Of a stretch of DNA of 40,966 nt, positions 1 through 11,201 are shown one piece after another (position 1 is the first letter of the stretch; the number at the start of each line of letters is the position of its first letter). This DNA comes from Cylindrobasidium torrendii FP15055 ss-10 (lineage: Eukaryota > Basidiomycota > Agaricomycetes > Agaricales > Physalacriaceae): the NCBI GenBank assembly GCA_000934385.1, contig KN880650.1, positions 1-40,966 of the forward strand, in the 5' to 3' direction. Made by a program: the position numbers and the translations under genes. The notes beneath the pieces were generated by a model. It ran no database searches, was not told the DNA's origin, and saw only the letters and a list, made by a program, of their open reading frames with translations.

Positions 1-541
1 CTTGGGATTGTCAAGACTCAGGGTTGCTTCTGTAAGCCCACTACCGGCTGTCTACCTTCTGCACATTGATTTTCACTGAAAGGACTTATATTCATAGATG
101 TTAGACAGGTTTCAAAGCTCTAAGTCCACACGGTGACCTACAATGCGCAGATTGGCTCAAAATCTGTCTTGTTTTGGCTACTACTTGTCGTGCATGACCT
201 AAAATGTAAAAAATCGCCAGAGGTCCCCTCGGGGTGTACCCAATCTAGGGGACCTCTGGCGCTTTTTCTTCCCTTCTGTTGAACTCGATTTCTAGTAGTT
301 TTTACAGTATTAAATCGAATTTTGTCACTCTTTGTCACACATTCACGTGATGTAGTGGATTGCGTCTGACGCCTACCTTACCCGCCTTCCATGAAGATGG
401 CAGACGCCTATTGACTGGCAGAGAAGAATGTTCAAGGTAAAGGACGATGTGTATTGTCATCGTGGAGTGCATAAGAAAACGATTGAAGCATGTAAAATCA
501 AGAACCCGCCGCGGAGACTACAGATGGCAGTGTACGCATAC
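1..541. other. left-edge intergenic flank
   Basis: There is no convincing gene here. The short open frames do not resemble proteins and have no plausible splice extension. The stretch is AT-richer than the coding regions and holds one strong inverted repeat, listed separately. It lies downstream of the NOP12 stop, so part of it should be that gene's 3' UTR and terminator. Confidence 0.6.
215..261. repeat. perfect 15-bp inverted repeat (hairpin) with A/T-tract flanks
   Basis: Bases 215-229 (CGCCAGAGGTCCCCT) are the exact reverse complement of 247-261, with a 17-base loop. Outside the arms, an A-run on the left (about 207-213) faces a T-run on the right (263-267), so pairing can resume after one mismatch. 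The layout recalls a small MITE-like or terminator-like hairpin. No target-site duplication or second copy was recognised in the window, so the nature of the element is open. Confidence 0.75.
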
Positions 542-2202
542 CTAGTCTGCCTTCTTCTTGTTCTTCTTCATTATACTAGCGTCACTCCGCACCCTTTTCT
601 TCGGTGCCGAACTATTGGGCTTTTTCCCGTGTGAAGGCTTCTTCCTCGACCTGTCCCGCATCTTGACTGGGATCGCATTGTCCTTGTCCATGGCATGCCT
701 CGATTTCTTCTTTGCAAGTCGCCTTGCGACACGGTCGGCATCCGCCGACTTGGCGGACTTGCGCTCGTCCTTGCTGAGATGGGCAATTTTCGCACCCAAC
801 ATGGGGTCACCCTTGGTCCTCACAATCGCAGGAGTTGACGTTGAGCTGGCGTTCGGTGCAGGCTTGTTCATGTGGGACTTTGTCGTCGACTTGCAGCGCG
901 CCACACGCAGCTTGCGTTTTGCAAACCGTATCTTTCCCTCTTCCATCGCCACCACCTCGTCCACGCATTCCACATCCTGCTATCGTTAGTAGACGGCCAA
1001 AAAACCAGGCAGGGTTACGCACAGCAAATTGGACATACGCAAAGCCTTTGCCAAGCTGCGTCTCGCGGTCTCGCACGATGCGCACACGGGTGACCCAGCG
1101 CGCTCCGTCGCCTTCTGGGGGACCACCGCGTTCCGCAGTGAGCAGCGCCTCAAAGTACGCACGCAGGTCCTCATCCTTGGCGGCAAAATCGACACTGCCC
1201 ACAAACACAGAGAGTTTGGGTTCTCCTCCATCCGGTTTTCCAACTACATCGACGCGGAGGATGCGATCCATGAATGTCGAGCCGTTTGCCTTTTTCGCGA
1301 TTGCTGGCGTTGCATCGTATACATCCTCCTCGTAAGCAAGGACGACATATGCGTTCACGCTATCTGCAGTTGTGTGGAAGTCCTGGTTGATGAAGGCAAT
1401 CCGTTTCTTTTGCGCAGGCGTAAGGAACTTTTTTTCGTCGGCGACATCCTGGTCGTTGTCCGATTTCCACGCGTTTACTCTTGCCTTGTCGTGAGCGCGC
1501 CCCTTCTCCTTCTTTCCCTTCTTCGCGTTCTTAGGATCGTCGTCGTCGGGCAAGTTGGACGTGGGTGTCTTGAAAGCGACAGAGCGGAAACGAATGGATT
1601 CAACTTGAGAGGAAGATGCGAATGAGAGGATGTGACGCTTTAGTTGTTTGGTCGAGGACTGCAGATAATTAGTAAGGCCCGAAATGAAAATGATAGGCAA
1701 GCTCACCTTTTTCTGGGCAACTTCCACGGGCAAATTGCCGATGAAGAGGGTCCGTAGATCACGCTGTTCCGTGGTTTCTTCAGGCGGGGCAGTCTTCTTC
1801 TTTGCCTTGGGAGCATTGGACTTTTGCGTTACGGACTCGTGCACCAGGGTCGATGGATCTCCTTCTTCATCAGAGTCCGACTGTTGATTCTTCTCGTACG
1901 CATCTTCGACGCCCTCATCATCCGACGAATCTGGTGTAGGTGCCTTGGGTTTGGGCTTGGATTTCTCTTTCTTCTTTTTCTCGACCTTCCGCTTTTTTGG
2001 TTCGACAATCTCTGGCTCCGGCAAACTCTTGCGCTTTTGGGAGGGTCCTGCTACTGCTATGGGAGTTGGTGGTGTAGGCGCGGCCTAGGATATTCTTAGT
2101 CACGGTCAGAATATGCAAAGACAGACGCACCTTCTCAGTGAACAAGGCATCCAATCCAGTATCCTTCTTTCCGCTGCCCAACAGCAGTGCACTCAGCGAC
2201 AT
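542..2202 (-). CDS. NOP12: nucleolar RRM protein, Nop12 family
   Basis: The predicted protein (about 505 aa, 4 exons) has the architecture of Nop12, a nucleolar RNA-binding protein needed for 25S rRNA processing in yeast. It has a lysine-rich N-terminus with a nuclear-localisation-like KKRKVEKKKKEK block, then acidic serine patches. A first RRM begins TLFIGNLPV and is interrupted by a charged insert. A second RRM carries LSVFVGSVDF (RNP2) and GKGFAYVQF (RNP1). The tail is basic (KKKSRHAMDK, then KKNKKKAD). Exons are 2202-2131, 2084-1707, 1658-1023 and 979 (or 976)-542. The start MSLSALLLGSGKK sits 103 bp from the divergent inositol monophosphatase. The last intron has a tandem TAGCAG acceptor, so two isoforms differing by one Gln are possible. 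Family assignment is firm; the exact orthologue is inferred. Confidence 0.88.
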
Positions 2203-2305
2203 GGTCGATCGTGTAAAAGAGAATGTTTCCGGGCCGTAGTCCCGGCACTCTCAAATAACTTACTTACGTCATTAATTGAATGCTTCATATCATACTTTCC
2301 CCGCG
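2203..2305. promoter_or_regulatory. compact bidirectional promoter, NOP12 / inositol monophosphatase
   Basis: Only 103 bp separate the two divergent start codons, so both core promoters and 5' UTRs must share this interval. No TATA box is obvious. The assignment is positional. Confidence 0.5.
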
Positions 2306-3734
2306 ATGACCACGATAGACGAGCTCCGGACGATTCACGACTTTACGTGCGATATCGCAAGAAAATCAGGCGAATACTTGCGCAATGACCAGATCCGCCG
2401 AAGAAGCGTTGCGCTTGGGACACGCGAAAAGTTGAATGCCGTAGACCTTGTCACGGACGCGGACACCACTGTCGAGAAATTGATACAGTGTGTAGCAAGT
2501 CTGGCATTTGCGAACAAAATCATAACATGAATTATTTGTAGCGATGCTGTAGCTCAGAGATTTCCGGAGCACGATGTGTGTAAGATATCTTGGTCGGCGT
2601 CGACAGAGCTAACCTAGTTCAACCAACATAGTTTATCGGTGAAGAGTCTTATTCCGCTGGTGAAGAGAAACGATTTCTATTGAAAGACAGCCCTACTTGG
2701 TTTGTTCTCATATCCAACCTGGGCCATTCGAATCTCAGTCAAAGTGTCGTAGGATAGTCGACCCCATTGATGGCACGGTTAACATGGTCCACATGTGTGA
2801 GTACATCCATTACAACCACCTTCTACGACTCATTCCTCAAAGTCCCAATGACTGCTATTTCTATCGGATTCTGCATCAACTCTATCCCGACTGTTGGTGT
2901 CGTGTTTGCCCCATTCCTTGGAGGACAAGGTATGTGTTACTGGCTCCTCCATTCCAGTAGGTCTAAAGGACGTATAGGGACTCTGTATTCAGCCATCTAT
3001 CACCCTGAAGGTGGCGCATGGATGTCAGAGTTTGGCTCAGACGGTCCCCGTACACCTTTACCCCTCGTATCACCACCGCCGCCACTCCCCACCGACGCGC
3101 CCAAAGGGTGAGTAGTGTCTTCCGAGAATTTCAACGTCCCTTCATCTCATCGCCAGGTGCCTCTTCTTTGGAGAATGGGGGAAGGACCGCCGTGACAGTC
3201 CACAGTCCAACCTTACGAAGAAATCTACCAACTTCATCAACATGGCCACAGAGCTCGGGGGACGCGGCGGAAAGGGTGGCATGGTACACGGCCTCCGTAG
3301 CCTTGGTAGTTCAACAATGGACATGGTATACATTGCCTCCGGGCAGGGTGACATTATGTTCGAAGCGGGGTGTTGGGAATGGGTGAGTCGATGCAACGTC
3401 TCGTTTCTGAGCAATCCAAGCTGATAACCTACAACAGGATGTTTGCGCGGGTATCGCAATTCTCTTGCAAACAGGAGGCATTGTCGTCGATTCCAACCCG
3501 CCAGATGGTCTTGCGCCCGATGCGCCAATTCCCATGGCAAATATTGGTGGTCGAAGGTGCGCTTTATACAGTCCATACCTTTCGATTGAATCGACCTGAT
3601 TTTTGTACAGGTACCTAGCAATCCGTGGATGCTCAACAAATGAGCAAGGTCAATCTCCGCGGGTCCAGCAGGAGAGACTAGTCAGAGAGGTATGGAGACG
3701 AACGGAGAGACTGAACTATGAACGACCAATATAG
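2306..3734 (+). CDS. inositol-1-monophosphatase (IMPase family)
   Basis: The spliced protein (about 340 aa, 9 exons) should hydrolyse inositol monophosphates to myo-inositol in a Mg2+-dependent, Li+-sensitive reaction in the cytosol. Family hallmarks are present in order: an N-terminal helix with DLVTDADTTVEKLI, the metal-binding FIGEES, the signature WIVDPIDGT (the last codon split by an intron), a conserved SIGF strand, and the second metal site as WDVCAG followed by a GGIVVD strand. Exons are 2306-2487, 2542-2575, 2632-2699, 2753-2796, 2843-2929, 2969-3107, 3157-3382, 3438-3556 and 3611-3734. One intron (2930-2968) is only 39 nt, the only choice that keeps the frame open. A 340-residue length is longer than the roughly 280 aa animal enzyme. 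A quinate-cluster (QutG-type) role cannot be excluded, but no quinate genes are nearby. Confidence 0.88.
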
Positions 3735-4175
3735 ACAGCGATATCCAGCAGTGACCCATCACTTTTAAATTTTCTCGTTCAATTCTATAACATCCATCTC
3801 ACGCCTCCTCTCGCATGTATTCCAATCACCATTGTGCTTACGTAATGCATATGCCACTGATCGAAATGCTATTGAACGTGCACCTCAGCTTTGGATTGCC
3901 AGATAGCCAACGAGGGTATCCGTGCTCCCATCAGGACAACGAAAAATCCACATTGACGAAAGCACAGATTGACCAAACAAATGGAGGGGACGGTCGGTAA
4001 GCACGTACTACTAGATACCAAGTAAGCACCGCAATATATGTACTAAGATGTGGACTAAGTATCCAACGTCCGGCAAAACAACATGGAAAATATTCAAAAA
4101 TGGTCGTCAGGTCCACAGATAGATAAATAAAAAAACATCGTAGTCGTTATACCACATCCACCAAGCTCGTGCATC
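3735..4175. other. convergent intergenic region
   Basis: This 441-bp gap lies between the 3' ends of two converging genes. It is AT-rich near 4081-4136, with an AATAAA-like hexamer around 4126. No gene, RNA or mobile element was recognised. It should hold both 3' UTRs. Confidence 0.5.
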
Positions 4176-6666
4176 TCATCGTCTCCCTATCGCCAGATTA
4201 CCCACGTTGCGATTGCTGATTCCACTGCCTGCATCGTAACTTCGACGATCAGTCCCTGTCAACGGTTCCTCTTTGACAGCCAACATCGTCGTGCTGCCGT
4301 TGCGCTTCGCATCCATCCCAATACCGAGCCCATGACCATTGCCCTTCCCAACGATTGGCATGCTGAGCCGCCGCATCCACCCGCCCTTCTTCGTACTCTT
4401 GCTCGTTGCACGGCATGTCTCGCAGCTACAGTAAGCCGGATGTAAGGAATTCAAATGCTGCGTCGATGCTGACGGTGACTCTGTTAGCGGCATGGGAATC
4501 GTGCTTTCATCGCTTGGTGACCGCGGCACATTCGATTGAGATGGCGGCGCCAGACTGTGCCGATACGGCGAAGAGTCATAGCGGGCTCCATTCCTCCCGA
4601 CGTCGTCGACATCACGAGAACCGGCACCCGCATATCTTGTGGGTGAGGAAGGCATGCTGGCATTCATCGACATCTGGATGTTCCTCTGCCTCTCCATTTC
4701 CCTAGCGCGCGCTTCCAGCTGCAGCTCCCGCTCCTTCAGCGCTTGCTCCTTCTCCTTGATCTCCAACTCTTCAAGTCGACGTTGGCGTCGCGCAGCCTCG
4801 TCTTCAGTGGCGACAGCCCTTAGCTCAGGTCGCTGTTTCTCCTCTCTTGCAGCCGAATTTGCGTAACTGGCGCTGACCGACCGCGCCTCAGGTGAACGCG
4901 ACCTGAATGCTGCTTCTGCGACACGCGCCGCCTCGAAGGTATCCACCAAAGGCAAAGGACGTGGAGAAGTTGGCCGGGGTCCCTTGATTCCCTCCACGCC
5001 TTGATATCTACTTGCCAAGTTGGTCACGCTCAAAGGCAGTCGAGGCACAGCGACACTGGAATTGGCCTTTGTCGGAGAACCAGCGGGCGAGCCACCCTAC
5101 GTTGATTCATGAACACAGATCAATACAAATAGGAAACCAATCTTACATCAAGCGAATATCGATTCCGCATAGCAGCAACTATACTCTTGTTGCTCGTACT
5201 TGTGTCGCTTCTCTCGATAGACTTGGTGAGAGTAGGCGTCTTTGTCTCTTGCTCATCCTGTGCAGAAGCGGGGGCAGGAGCAGCGTTGACATCCTTTGCT
5301 GGCTGCGGCTGCGGCTGCAACATCGGAGGAACAGGAGCTTCCGGCATCGCTGGAGACCGCGTAATCGCAGGCTCTGAATCCATAGGCGACGGTGATGGTC
5401 TGGTAGGCTGGGGAGAGGGCGGCACGGTCAGTGGCGGCAGTGGGGGGCGTCCAGACTCAGTAACAGTCGTGCTTGCTCGAGTAAATGCTGGAATACTTCC
5501 ATGCGAGTTCGTAGAGCCTTGTGATGAAGAAGCCTGTTGAGGACGCATCAACGGCGGCGGCACATGTGATGGCGGTGCCGGAAATGCAGATAGAGAACGG
5601 ACTGAGCCTGTGTTGGGGTCGACTAGAGGGCGCGGCGGCTCGAAAGATGAGGGCGGGGTCGAGCGTAGCGTAGTATTTGGTGTCGGGAACGGAGGTGGCT
5701 GCGACGAGGACTCGGGAGCCTCAAAGTGGACTTGCTGCGACGGATTCTCGGACTCCGCGACATCCGGTAAGTCCGGCGGCATGGTACCACTCCACGCCCC
5801 TTCGCAGAGAGCCCGCCATTCGCCTAGGGGTCCAATGGTTGGCGAGAATCGACGGACACCTTCGCATGTTCGGAGCCACTCGCTGTCCGCAACGCGGGCG
5901 GCACACGCTGCCATGTTGAAGACGGTGTTTGAGTGATACTGGCTTACTTGAAGCGTATGGTTACTGCAGCAACATTAAATAGACTATCCACAAAGCGAAT
6001 GATGGTATCGCACTATTTCTCCTGGGAGATTTCCGGTCCAAGGGCGCTGATGAGGTTGATGTAGCGGGCATGTTCGTCGTTAGCTTCGCGAGGACTCTTC
6101 TTGGATTTCTTCTCGTAGAGTTGACCTGAGAGAGATGAATAAAAAGGCATACCAAATTTTAGAATAATCCTACCAGCCTGCTTGATTCGCCCGTTGGCAG
6201 CGGCTATTCGGTCGTCGTGGCCCTTTTCCTCCTTCTGGTGCGATGTTAGTATGTATTATAACACGCAGGTAAACGGACATACGGCTAGCTTCTTGAACCA
6301 CTTCTTGACCTGGTTGCTAATCGCATCGTACTCCCGGTCTGCAAGCTTGGCAAACTTGTGGTCAATTTCCGAGAGTGCTTCGAATATGGTTGCACTGGCG
6401 TTGAGTGCATTGGCTAAATGTACAATGTAAGCATCGTAGTAGTCATAGATGAAGATTTGCGCACTAGCTGCCTCTGTAGATGCCTTTTGAGATGCAGTAT
6501 CGCGCAAGGCTTTGGATAATTTCTTCTGGAGGATAACGACTGCGCCGGCAGCTTCGCAGTAGTCATTGAGCACGCTGAGGAGCGTCTCGAGAGATAAACA
6601 AGATCGGTGAATGTCCGTGCGTTCCCAGAGCGGTGTTGCCGATGTGCTAGAGGCCGTAGAGGCCAT
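4176..6666 (-). CDS. BAR/I-BAR-like membrane-curvature protein with long disordered tail
   Basis: Five exons (6666-6283, 6234-6174, 6125-6014, 5963-5147, 5096-4176) give about 764 aa. Residues about 15-245 are a helical domain with BAR-like heptads, from SLETLLSVLNDYCEAAGAV to VADSEWLRTC, and resemble fungal IMD/I-BAR-type proteins. A long Pro/Ser-rich disordered region follows, then a charged coiled coil near 556-600 (rich in LEELEIKEKEQALKEREL-type heptads). The end has a small Cys cluster (CSCETC) and a basic stretch KKGGWMRRLSM that could touch membrane. The expected role is scaffolding curved plasma membrane or endosomes and recruiting SH3 partners through PPxP motifs. An apparent in-frame TAG at 6013-6015 spans a splice donor: the exon ends EKY and resumes NHTLQVSQ, so the gene is intact. 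Fold assignment is moderate; the family name is uncertain. Confidence 0.65.
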
Positions 6667-6781
6667 AGCGGACGAAGGTGATACAGTAGTTCACTCGTTG
6701 GTAGTGGGCATTGAGAGATAACCAAGTAATTGTCACGGTGACGTCTTGGTCACACCATCCTTTCTGTACTTTACCACCGTG
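6667..6781. promoter_or_regulatory. bidirectional promoter, BAR-like gene / SAM-TM gene
   Basis: The divergent ATGs are separated by 115 bp. The interval includes a CACGGTGACGTCTTGG segment (6734-6749) with a TGACGT core, the kind of half-site bound by CRE/ATF bZIP factors. That is a motif match only. Confidence 0.45.
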
Positions 6782-8751
6782 ATGGCGGGGACGGCAAACT
6801 CAACATTCGTGTTTCCTGGACCGCGTCCGGGCTCACCAACGAAAGAAGATCTCAAACCTAATGCTCACCCTTATCCAATTCGCACAACCTCGACAGGCGT
6901 CCTATCGCGCTCGAATTCGATTACGTCCAGAAGCGGAAACCAACATAGCTATGTTCCCAGCTCCCCAAATCCCACCATATCCCCTCCCAAGAAGATGAAT
7001 GGCTCTGGACACCGTTACAATCGTAGTCTGAGCAACGATGGCCCGCGCCCATTACCGATCCCGCCTCCTTCACCGTCAGCCGCCTCATCGAATAATAGCG
7101 TTCACTCGTTGACCGAGTCGCCGACCCGTCACTCTTCTCCGCTTCCCACTCCGCCCGGCGCTTCTCCAAGCCCGTCTCTCTCCGTCCTGGATGGCCTCCC
7201 AGTCAGCCCTAAATCTTGGACCCCGTCACAACTCGCATTGTACCTTGCAACTACGCTTCGCGCCCGTTCCGGCGAAACATTCCAGCTGCCCGCGCCTGTC
7301 GCACAAGACATTGCCAACTTCGTTCGAGAGAGCAAAATCACGGGCCGGAGCTTCCTGCGCATGAAGGAAGAAGATCTGGAGCAGTGCGTTCATCGTAGCT
7401 ATTAATTCACGTCGTCCATTAACCACGCGCCAGATTCGAAATCAACAAGCTATGGCGCACAGCACTCCTCTCTGCGTCGCGCAGCTTGCGCCAGAGTGTG
7501 CTGAAGGGCCGAATCTGGGGCTTTGGGAATACCAGTCTTGAGGATCCCTTGGCCTCGCCCCTTACAGCATCATCCAGTGAAGACTCTGACAGCTATGCCG
7601 TTAGGGACGATTTTGCGACTATGCGAAGCCGGCCTGCTAGCGTTCGAGGCAATCCCTTTGCCGACGAGGTCGCGGCACCGTTAATGGAGGGCTTCAGCGA
7701 GAATAGTACACCGAGGCGCCAGGCCAGAGTAGGAAGATACCGAAATGGGCGCGTTCAGGGGATGGTTGAGCATCTTGAGCGCAGCGGCAGCGAGTCCAGC
7801 CCTACAAGACATGAACGCAGTAACAGTGTATCGAGCAATGGCAGTTTCTACGACACTGCTGCTGACGGGGATGCATACGAGACTGTCAAGCAACAGCAAA
7901 GAGATTCGGTTTCTTCCACAGGCTCGGACACGTTCGATACAGTCAAGGATGGAAAGAACCGGCCTCTACCACCACCACCCAGCGACGGCAATGATTCAGA
8001 CCAACTTTCGATGGACGAGTTGCTCAAGCGGGCTGGTATCATGCCACGAGACGCAGAGAAGTTCGTGAATAGCAGGCGGAAGGCTAGCAAGAAAGTCATG
8101 GCGCCGCAAGATCTCGGCGACACGTCGATGGAGGAGCTTGACCAAGCTTGGATATCCGCACAAGAAGGCTCGAAAAGCATTCGCAAGCGCAAAGCGACGA
8201 CGGGGCGTTCGAAGAAGAGCGGTGTGCACGCGTGGGAAGAGGATGGGAGCCAACGTGTTACAATGCGCCGCGCGCTGCCCATGCCGATTCCCGCAGCAGA
8301 CATATTTGCATCCCAGGCGATGTATGCTGCTGAGGAGACGGGACCTGCTGAGGGCCCTGTACCACCTGTCGAGCCGATGCTTTTGAGCGAACCCATGGAT
8401 GCTGTCAAGCTGGAACTCGAACTCGAAGAGACACGGGCTATGGTCAGAGCTCTGAAGCGCCGGATTGAAAGTGTAGAGAGCAAAGTGGCGAACATGGAGG
8501 CCGCGGAACGCTTTGCGCCTGCGCCTGCACCTGCACCTGTTTTCCCTCCTGGTTCCATCATAGGCCGGCTGCTTGGCAGAATCCTGGGAGAAGAGCGAAA
8601 GGACGCGTTGGAGAAGTACTATGCTCGATTCGTCGAACCAACCTCTGTGCGCGGCATTCCGTCGTATGTGCTCCTCATGGGTTTTGGTGTCTGTGCCGTT
8701 GTCCTGAGAGTCATCGTGAAGAAGGGACTCTTGCGCAGGAAATGGGTTTGA
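6782..8751 (+). CDS. SAM-domain protein with C-terminal membrane anchor
   Basis: Two exons (6782-7383 and 7434-8751) encode about 639 aa. The first 130 residues are Ser/Pro-rich and disordered. A sterile alpha motif follows, from WTPSQLALYL through ITGRSFLRMKEEDL, crossing the intron to FEINKLWRTALLSA. The middle is acidic and Ser-rich. A coiled coil lies near the end (about 545-585, KLELELEETRAMVRALKRR), then an Ala-Pro run, an amphipathic stretch, and a final hydrophobic helix (YVLLMGFGVCAVVLRVIV) followed by basic KKGLLRRK. That is the layout of a tail-anchored protein facing the cytosol. The first ATG is 6782, with a good Kozak context (GTGATGG). It shares a 115-bp promoter with the BAR-like gene, which suggests coordinated expression. 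The exact family is not recognised, and the membrane target (ER, plasma membrane or mitochondrion) is unknown. Confidence 0.75.
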
Positions 8752-9826
8752 GAATCTGAGAAATTTATCTGGTTACCTATGTACAGTGCTTATCTTTTTG
8801 GACTTGCTATCTTTCTGCTTACGAGTTACGACCTGTTTACGACGACTTTCATGAGCAGATATGCCTTTTTGTAGTGCTGAAACCTGATTTGCGTTCCCTT
8901 AGCTTCTACTGAACAGGTCTGTTCGCGCGCTAGCATCACGCTATACAGACGAATCTGGCTTTGTGTATGTTCATTGTGTCTGCAGCCGATCTACTAAGCG
9001 CGAGCGGCCATGTTGTGTGAGATCACGTGCTCATGCAACGCCCACTCTCGCTCGACATTGCAGCGTGTTGTGGTCAACTTGATACCGGATACCGGGACCT
9101 TCAAGATTCGAGTCAGAAGATACTTGCGGAAGACTCTTTGTTCGCTCAGATTGGAAAGATTCGCCCATCTCATTTGACTGCCTCGTTGTACCGTGGGAAA
9201 ATCAGCATCCTGGGCCGTGGGACCTCAAGGAATGTCTACTTTGGTGCTATCGTTTGGCCCAACCAATGGTGCACAGCTCGGGGTATCGACTGAGGATCCT
9301 GCCAGTGGCGTCGGCGTTGACTCGGAATGGATAGAGTACGAGTATGTATATGCTTTGTTACCCGCACTTGGTCAAGTTCGCGAATGTCAACATTTAATGA
9401 TGAGCTATCGTGGACCTCCATTGTGGTTACGATGGGACGATAATCCAGCGACGGCGACCTGGACAAGTCCACTTCCGAAGCCGAGCAGACCATTGCTTTG
9501 TTCAGCCCTGAATGTTATGCGACGCGTAGTACACGTTTATGCTAGATCTTGTATGTTCCCTTCATAGTGCGAAAGGAATGTTTGGAACGGATGAAGGCGA
9601 GGATGCCTCGTGTAGGGCCACGACGTGCTACTACAGAAGCCAAACAGAAGCGATCGAACAGAGTTGGATTATGGGGCCCTTGACCGCCACTCATCACATT
9701 CTCACGTTCATGGGCCGAGGCGGACGAGTATAAAGGGCTTCACGCTTGTGGAATCTTCCCTACCGTCTGCAGTCCTCTCACCCCTTGCATACTCACGCCA
9801 TCCCCACACCATTGACTTTGACTGCG
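8752..9826. other. intergenic region with HMG-gene promoter
   Basis: Over 1 kb holds no gene I can support. Open frames of 60-120 codons (for example near 9193-9567) have no recognisable domain and no coherent splice pattern. The right end carries a TATA box upstream of the HMG-box gene. Confidence 0.5.
9729..9734 (+). promoter_or_regulatory. TATA box of the HMG-box gene
   Basis: TATAAA occurs in the context GAGTATAAAGGG, 93 bp before the 9827 ATG. This is a plausible distance, with a pyrimidine-rich initiator region (CCTACCGTCTGCAGTCCTCTC) between them. It is a sequence match with sensible position. Confidence 0.6.
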
Positions 9827-10713
9827 ATGGCCCACTCTCGTCCGTATGCGTCTAGGCCGTCCCCTCAAGACATTGCACGTCCCCGCAACTCGTTCATCTT
9901 CTTCAGGTGCGTGGTAGTGTTGTGCTCACTATCTCCATACTCAATCTCTGCAGGTCTGCATTCAAGCTGAACCCAACTTTGTTCCAGACCGACCGAAAGT
10001 CATTCCCGGACCAGAATTCGCTATCGTGCGCGGCGGCGGCGGTGTGGAGAAGCCTGGATGATGATGGCAAGGCGCCCTATCGCAAGATGGCTCTTGAGGA
10101 GAAGGAACGCTACCAACGCGACTATCCAAACTACCGCTATGGCGCTACGGGCGCTGTCCGCAAAGCGCGCGCCAAGAAGCAGAAGCGCCGGCCGACGCGT
10201 CACACACCACCACCACCACCTCCCATGCCATTGCACTTGAAGACCGAGGACAGCGACGACGACAACGACGTGAAGATGGAGGAAGACGCGCCTACGAGCC
10301 CTGCAGTGTCCTCGGACGGCTATTCAACTCCACCGCCGCGCACACCTTCTCCAAATCCTACAGACGCATCGTCGCCTGTGCTTACATCGCCCCCACAAAC
10401 CCCTTCTGTCGGCCCCTCCAGCCAACTCTTCGCGTTCACCAGCACCGACGCGTCGCTCGTGGACCGGAAGCTCTTCGATTCAGAGATCACGTTACCTGTG
10501 CCTCATGATGACGGCTTCGCCGACTATCGTCCAATGATCCCAGAACCACTCGACATCGAGTGGCAATGGCCGGCGCAGAACGAAGTCAAGTCCGAGTGGG
10601 ATACTTTCGAAGACATGTTCTTCAGCAGCCCACTCTCCGGCGAACTCTTCCCCTCACGCTCACCCACCGCAGAGTGCAAGTCTCCATTGCGCTTCTTCAA
10701 CGAAGACCCATAG
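9827..10713 (+). CDS. HMG-box (MATA_HMG-type) transcription factor
   Basis: Two exons (9827-9906, 9954-10713) give about 279 aa. The HMG box occupies residues about 14-90: it opens with IARPRNSFIFFR, continues over the intron to SAFKLNP, and contains the helix-3 signature YRKMALEEKERYQRDYPNY. A KARAKKQKRR nuclear-localisation block follows. The remainder is Pro/Ser/Thr-rich and acidic, with a short EWDTFEDMFF motif near the C-terminus that looks like an aromatic-acidic activation patch. Sequence-specific fungal HMG proteins of this form include mating-type and Rox1-type regulators. Nothing nearby (no homeodomain pair, no pheromone or receptor genes) marks this as a mating-type locus, so the targets are unknown. 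The intron inside the box is normal for the family. Confidence 0.82.
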
Positions 10714-11201
10714 GTGCAATCTCGGTTCACTGCTTTTGTTACATTATACGCCCGTACGATATGACCGCCATCCTCTTTGCCACTAGTTAGAACTTCCATG
10801 CTCATATTTTCTCCCCTACTTCCATGGGTAGTCTGTACAACACTCGTCTCCCGCGCTACGCACTTCTGCTCCCAAAAGGCTCGAATTACGCCTTCTCTCT
10901 CATCCGTCTGCACTGTCATTCTGTTATACCTAGTCTTAGTTGTAGTTACCGAATAATCAGCGTTGCCCATCGAATCTTGTACATGCATAAACCAGCATAT
11001 CTGAATCCTCTGTAGCCAGCAGCATTAGAGCCTCTGATATGTCTGTCGCTTCATAAGGTCTATAAGCAGTTATAACTTATGTATGTCGCCTCGCCCTTGG
11101 TCCATGTTGGAACAGACCGCGAAACGATCAAAATGGAACAACATATGTCGAGTCGGCCGAACATATGATAACTATCCCGACACTCGAAGCAGCTTACCTT
11201 C
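10714..11201. other. intergenic region
   Basis: This 488-bp gap lies between two co-directional genes. No gene or RNA was recognised. It should hold the HMG gene's 3' UTR and the promoter of the AhpD-like gene. Confidence 0.5.

Noticed and set aside
558..989. Long plus-strand frame opposite the end of NOP12
   Set aside because: It mirrors the Lys/Arg-rich NOP12 tail read backwards (Leu/Phe-rich) and has no domain; the minus-strand reading is clearly the RRM protein.
6013..6015. Premature TAG, suggesting a pseudogene of the BAR-like protein
   Set aside because: The triplet spans an exon-intron boundary; splicing with the acceptor at 5964 restores a continuous, family-like helix.
7848..8561. 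237-codon antisense frame across the SAM gene
   Set aside because: It arises from GC-rich codon use of the real gene. The product is Ser-rich without domain or splice support, while the sense strand has a SAM domain and membrane anchor.
9193..9567. Possible gene in the HMG-gene upstream region
   Set aside because: The frame has no recognisable domain, no good start and no consistent introns; most likely chance.
9827..10713. HMG-box gene as part of a mating-type locus
   Set aside because: No homeodomain pair, pheromone precursor, receptor or MIP1 gene lies in the window; HMG factors also regulate many other processes.
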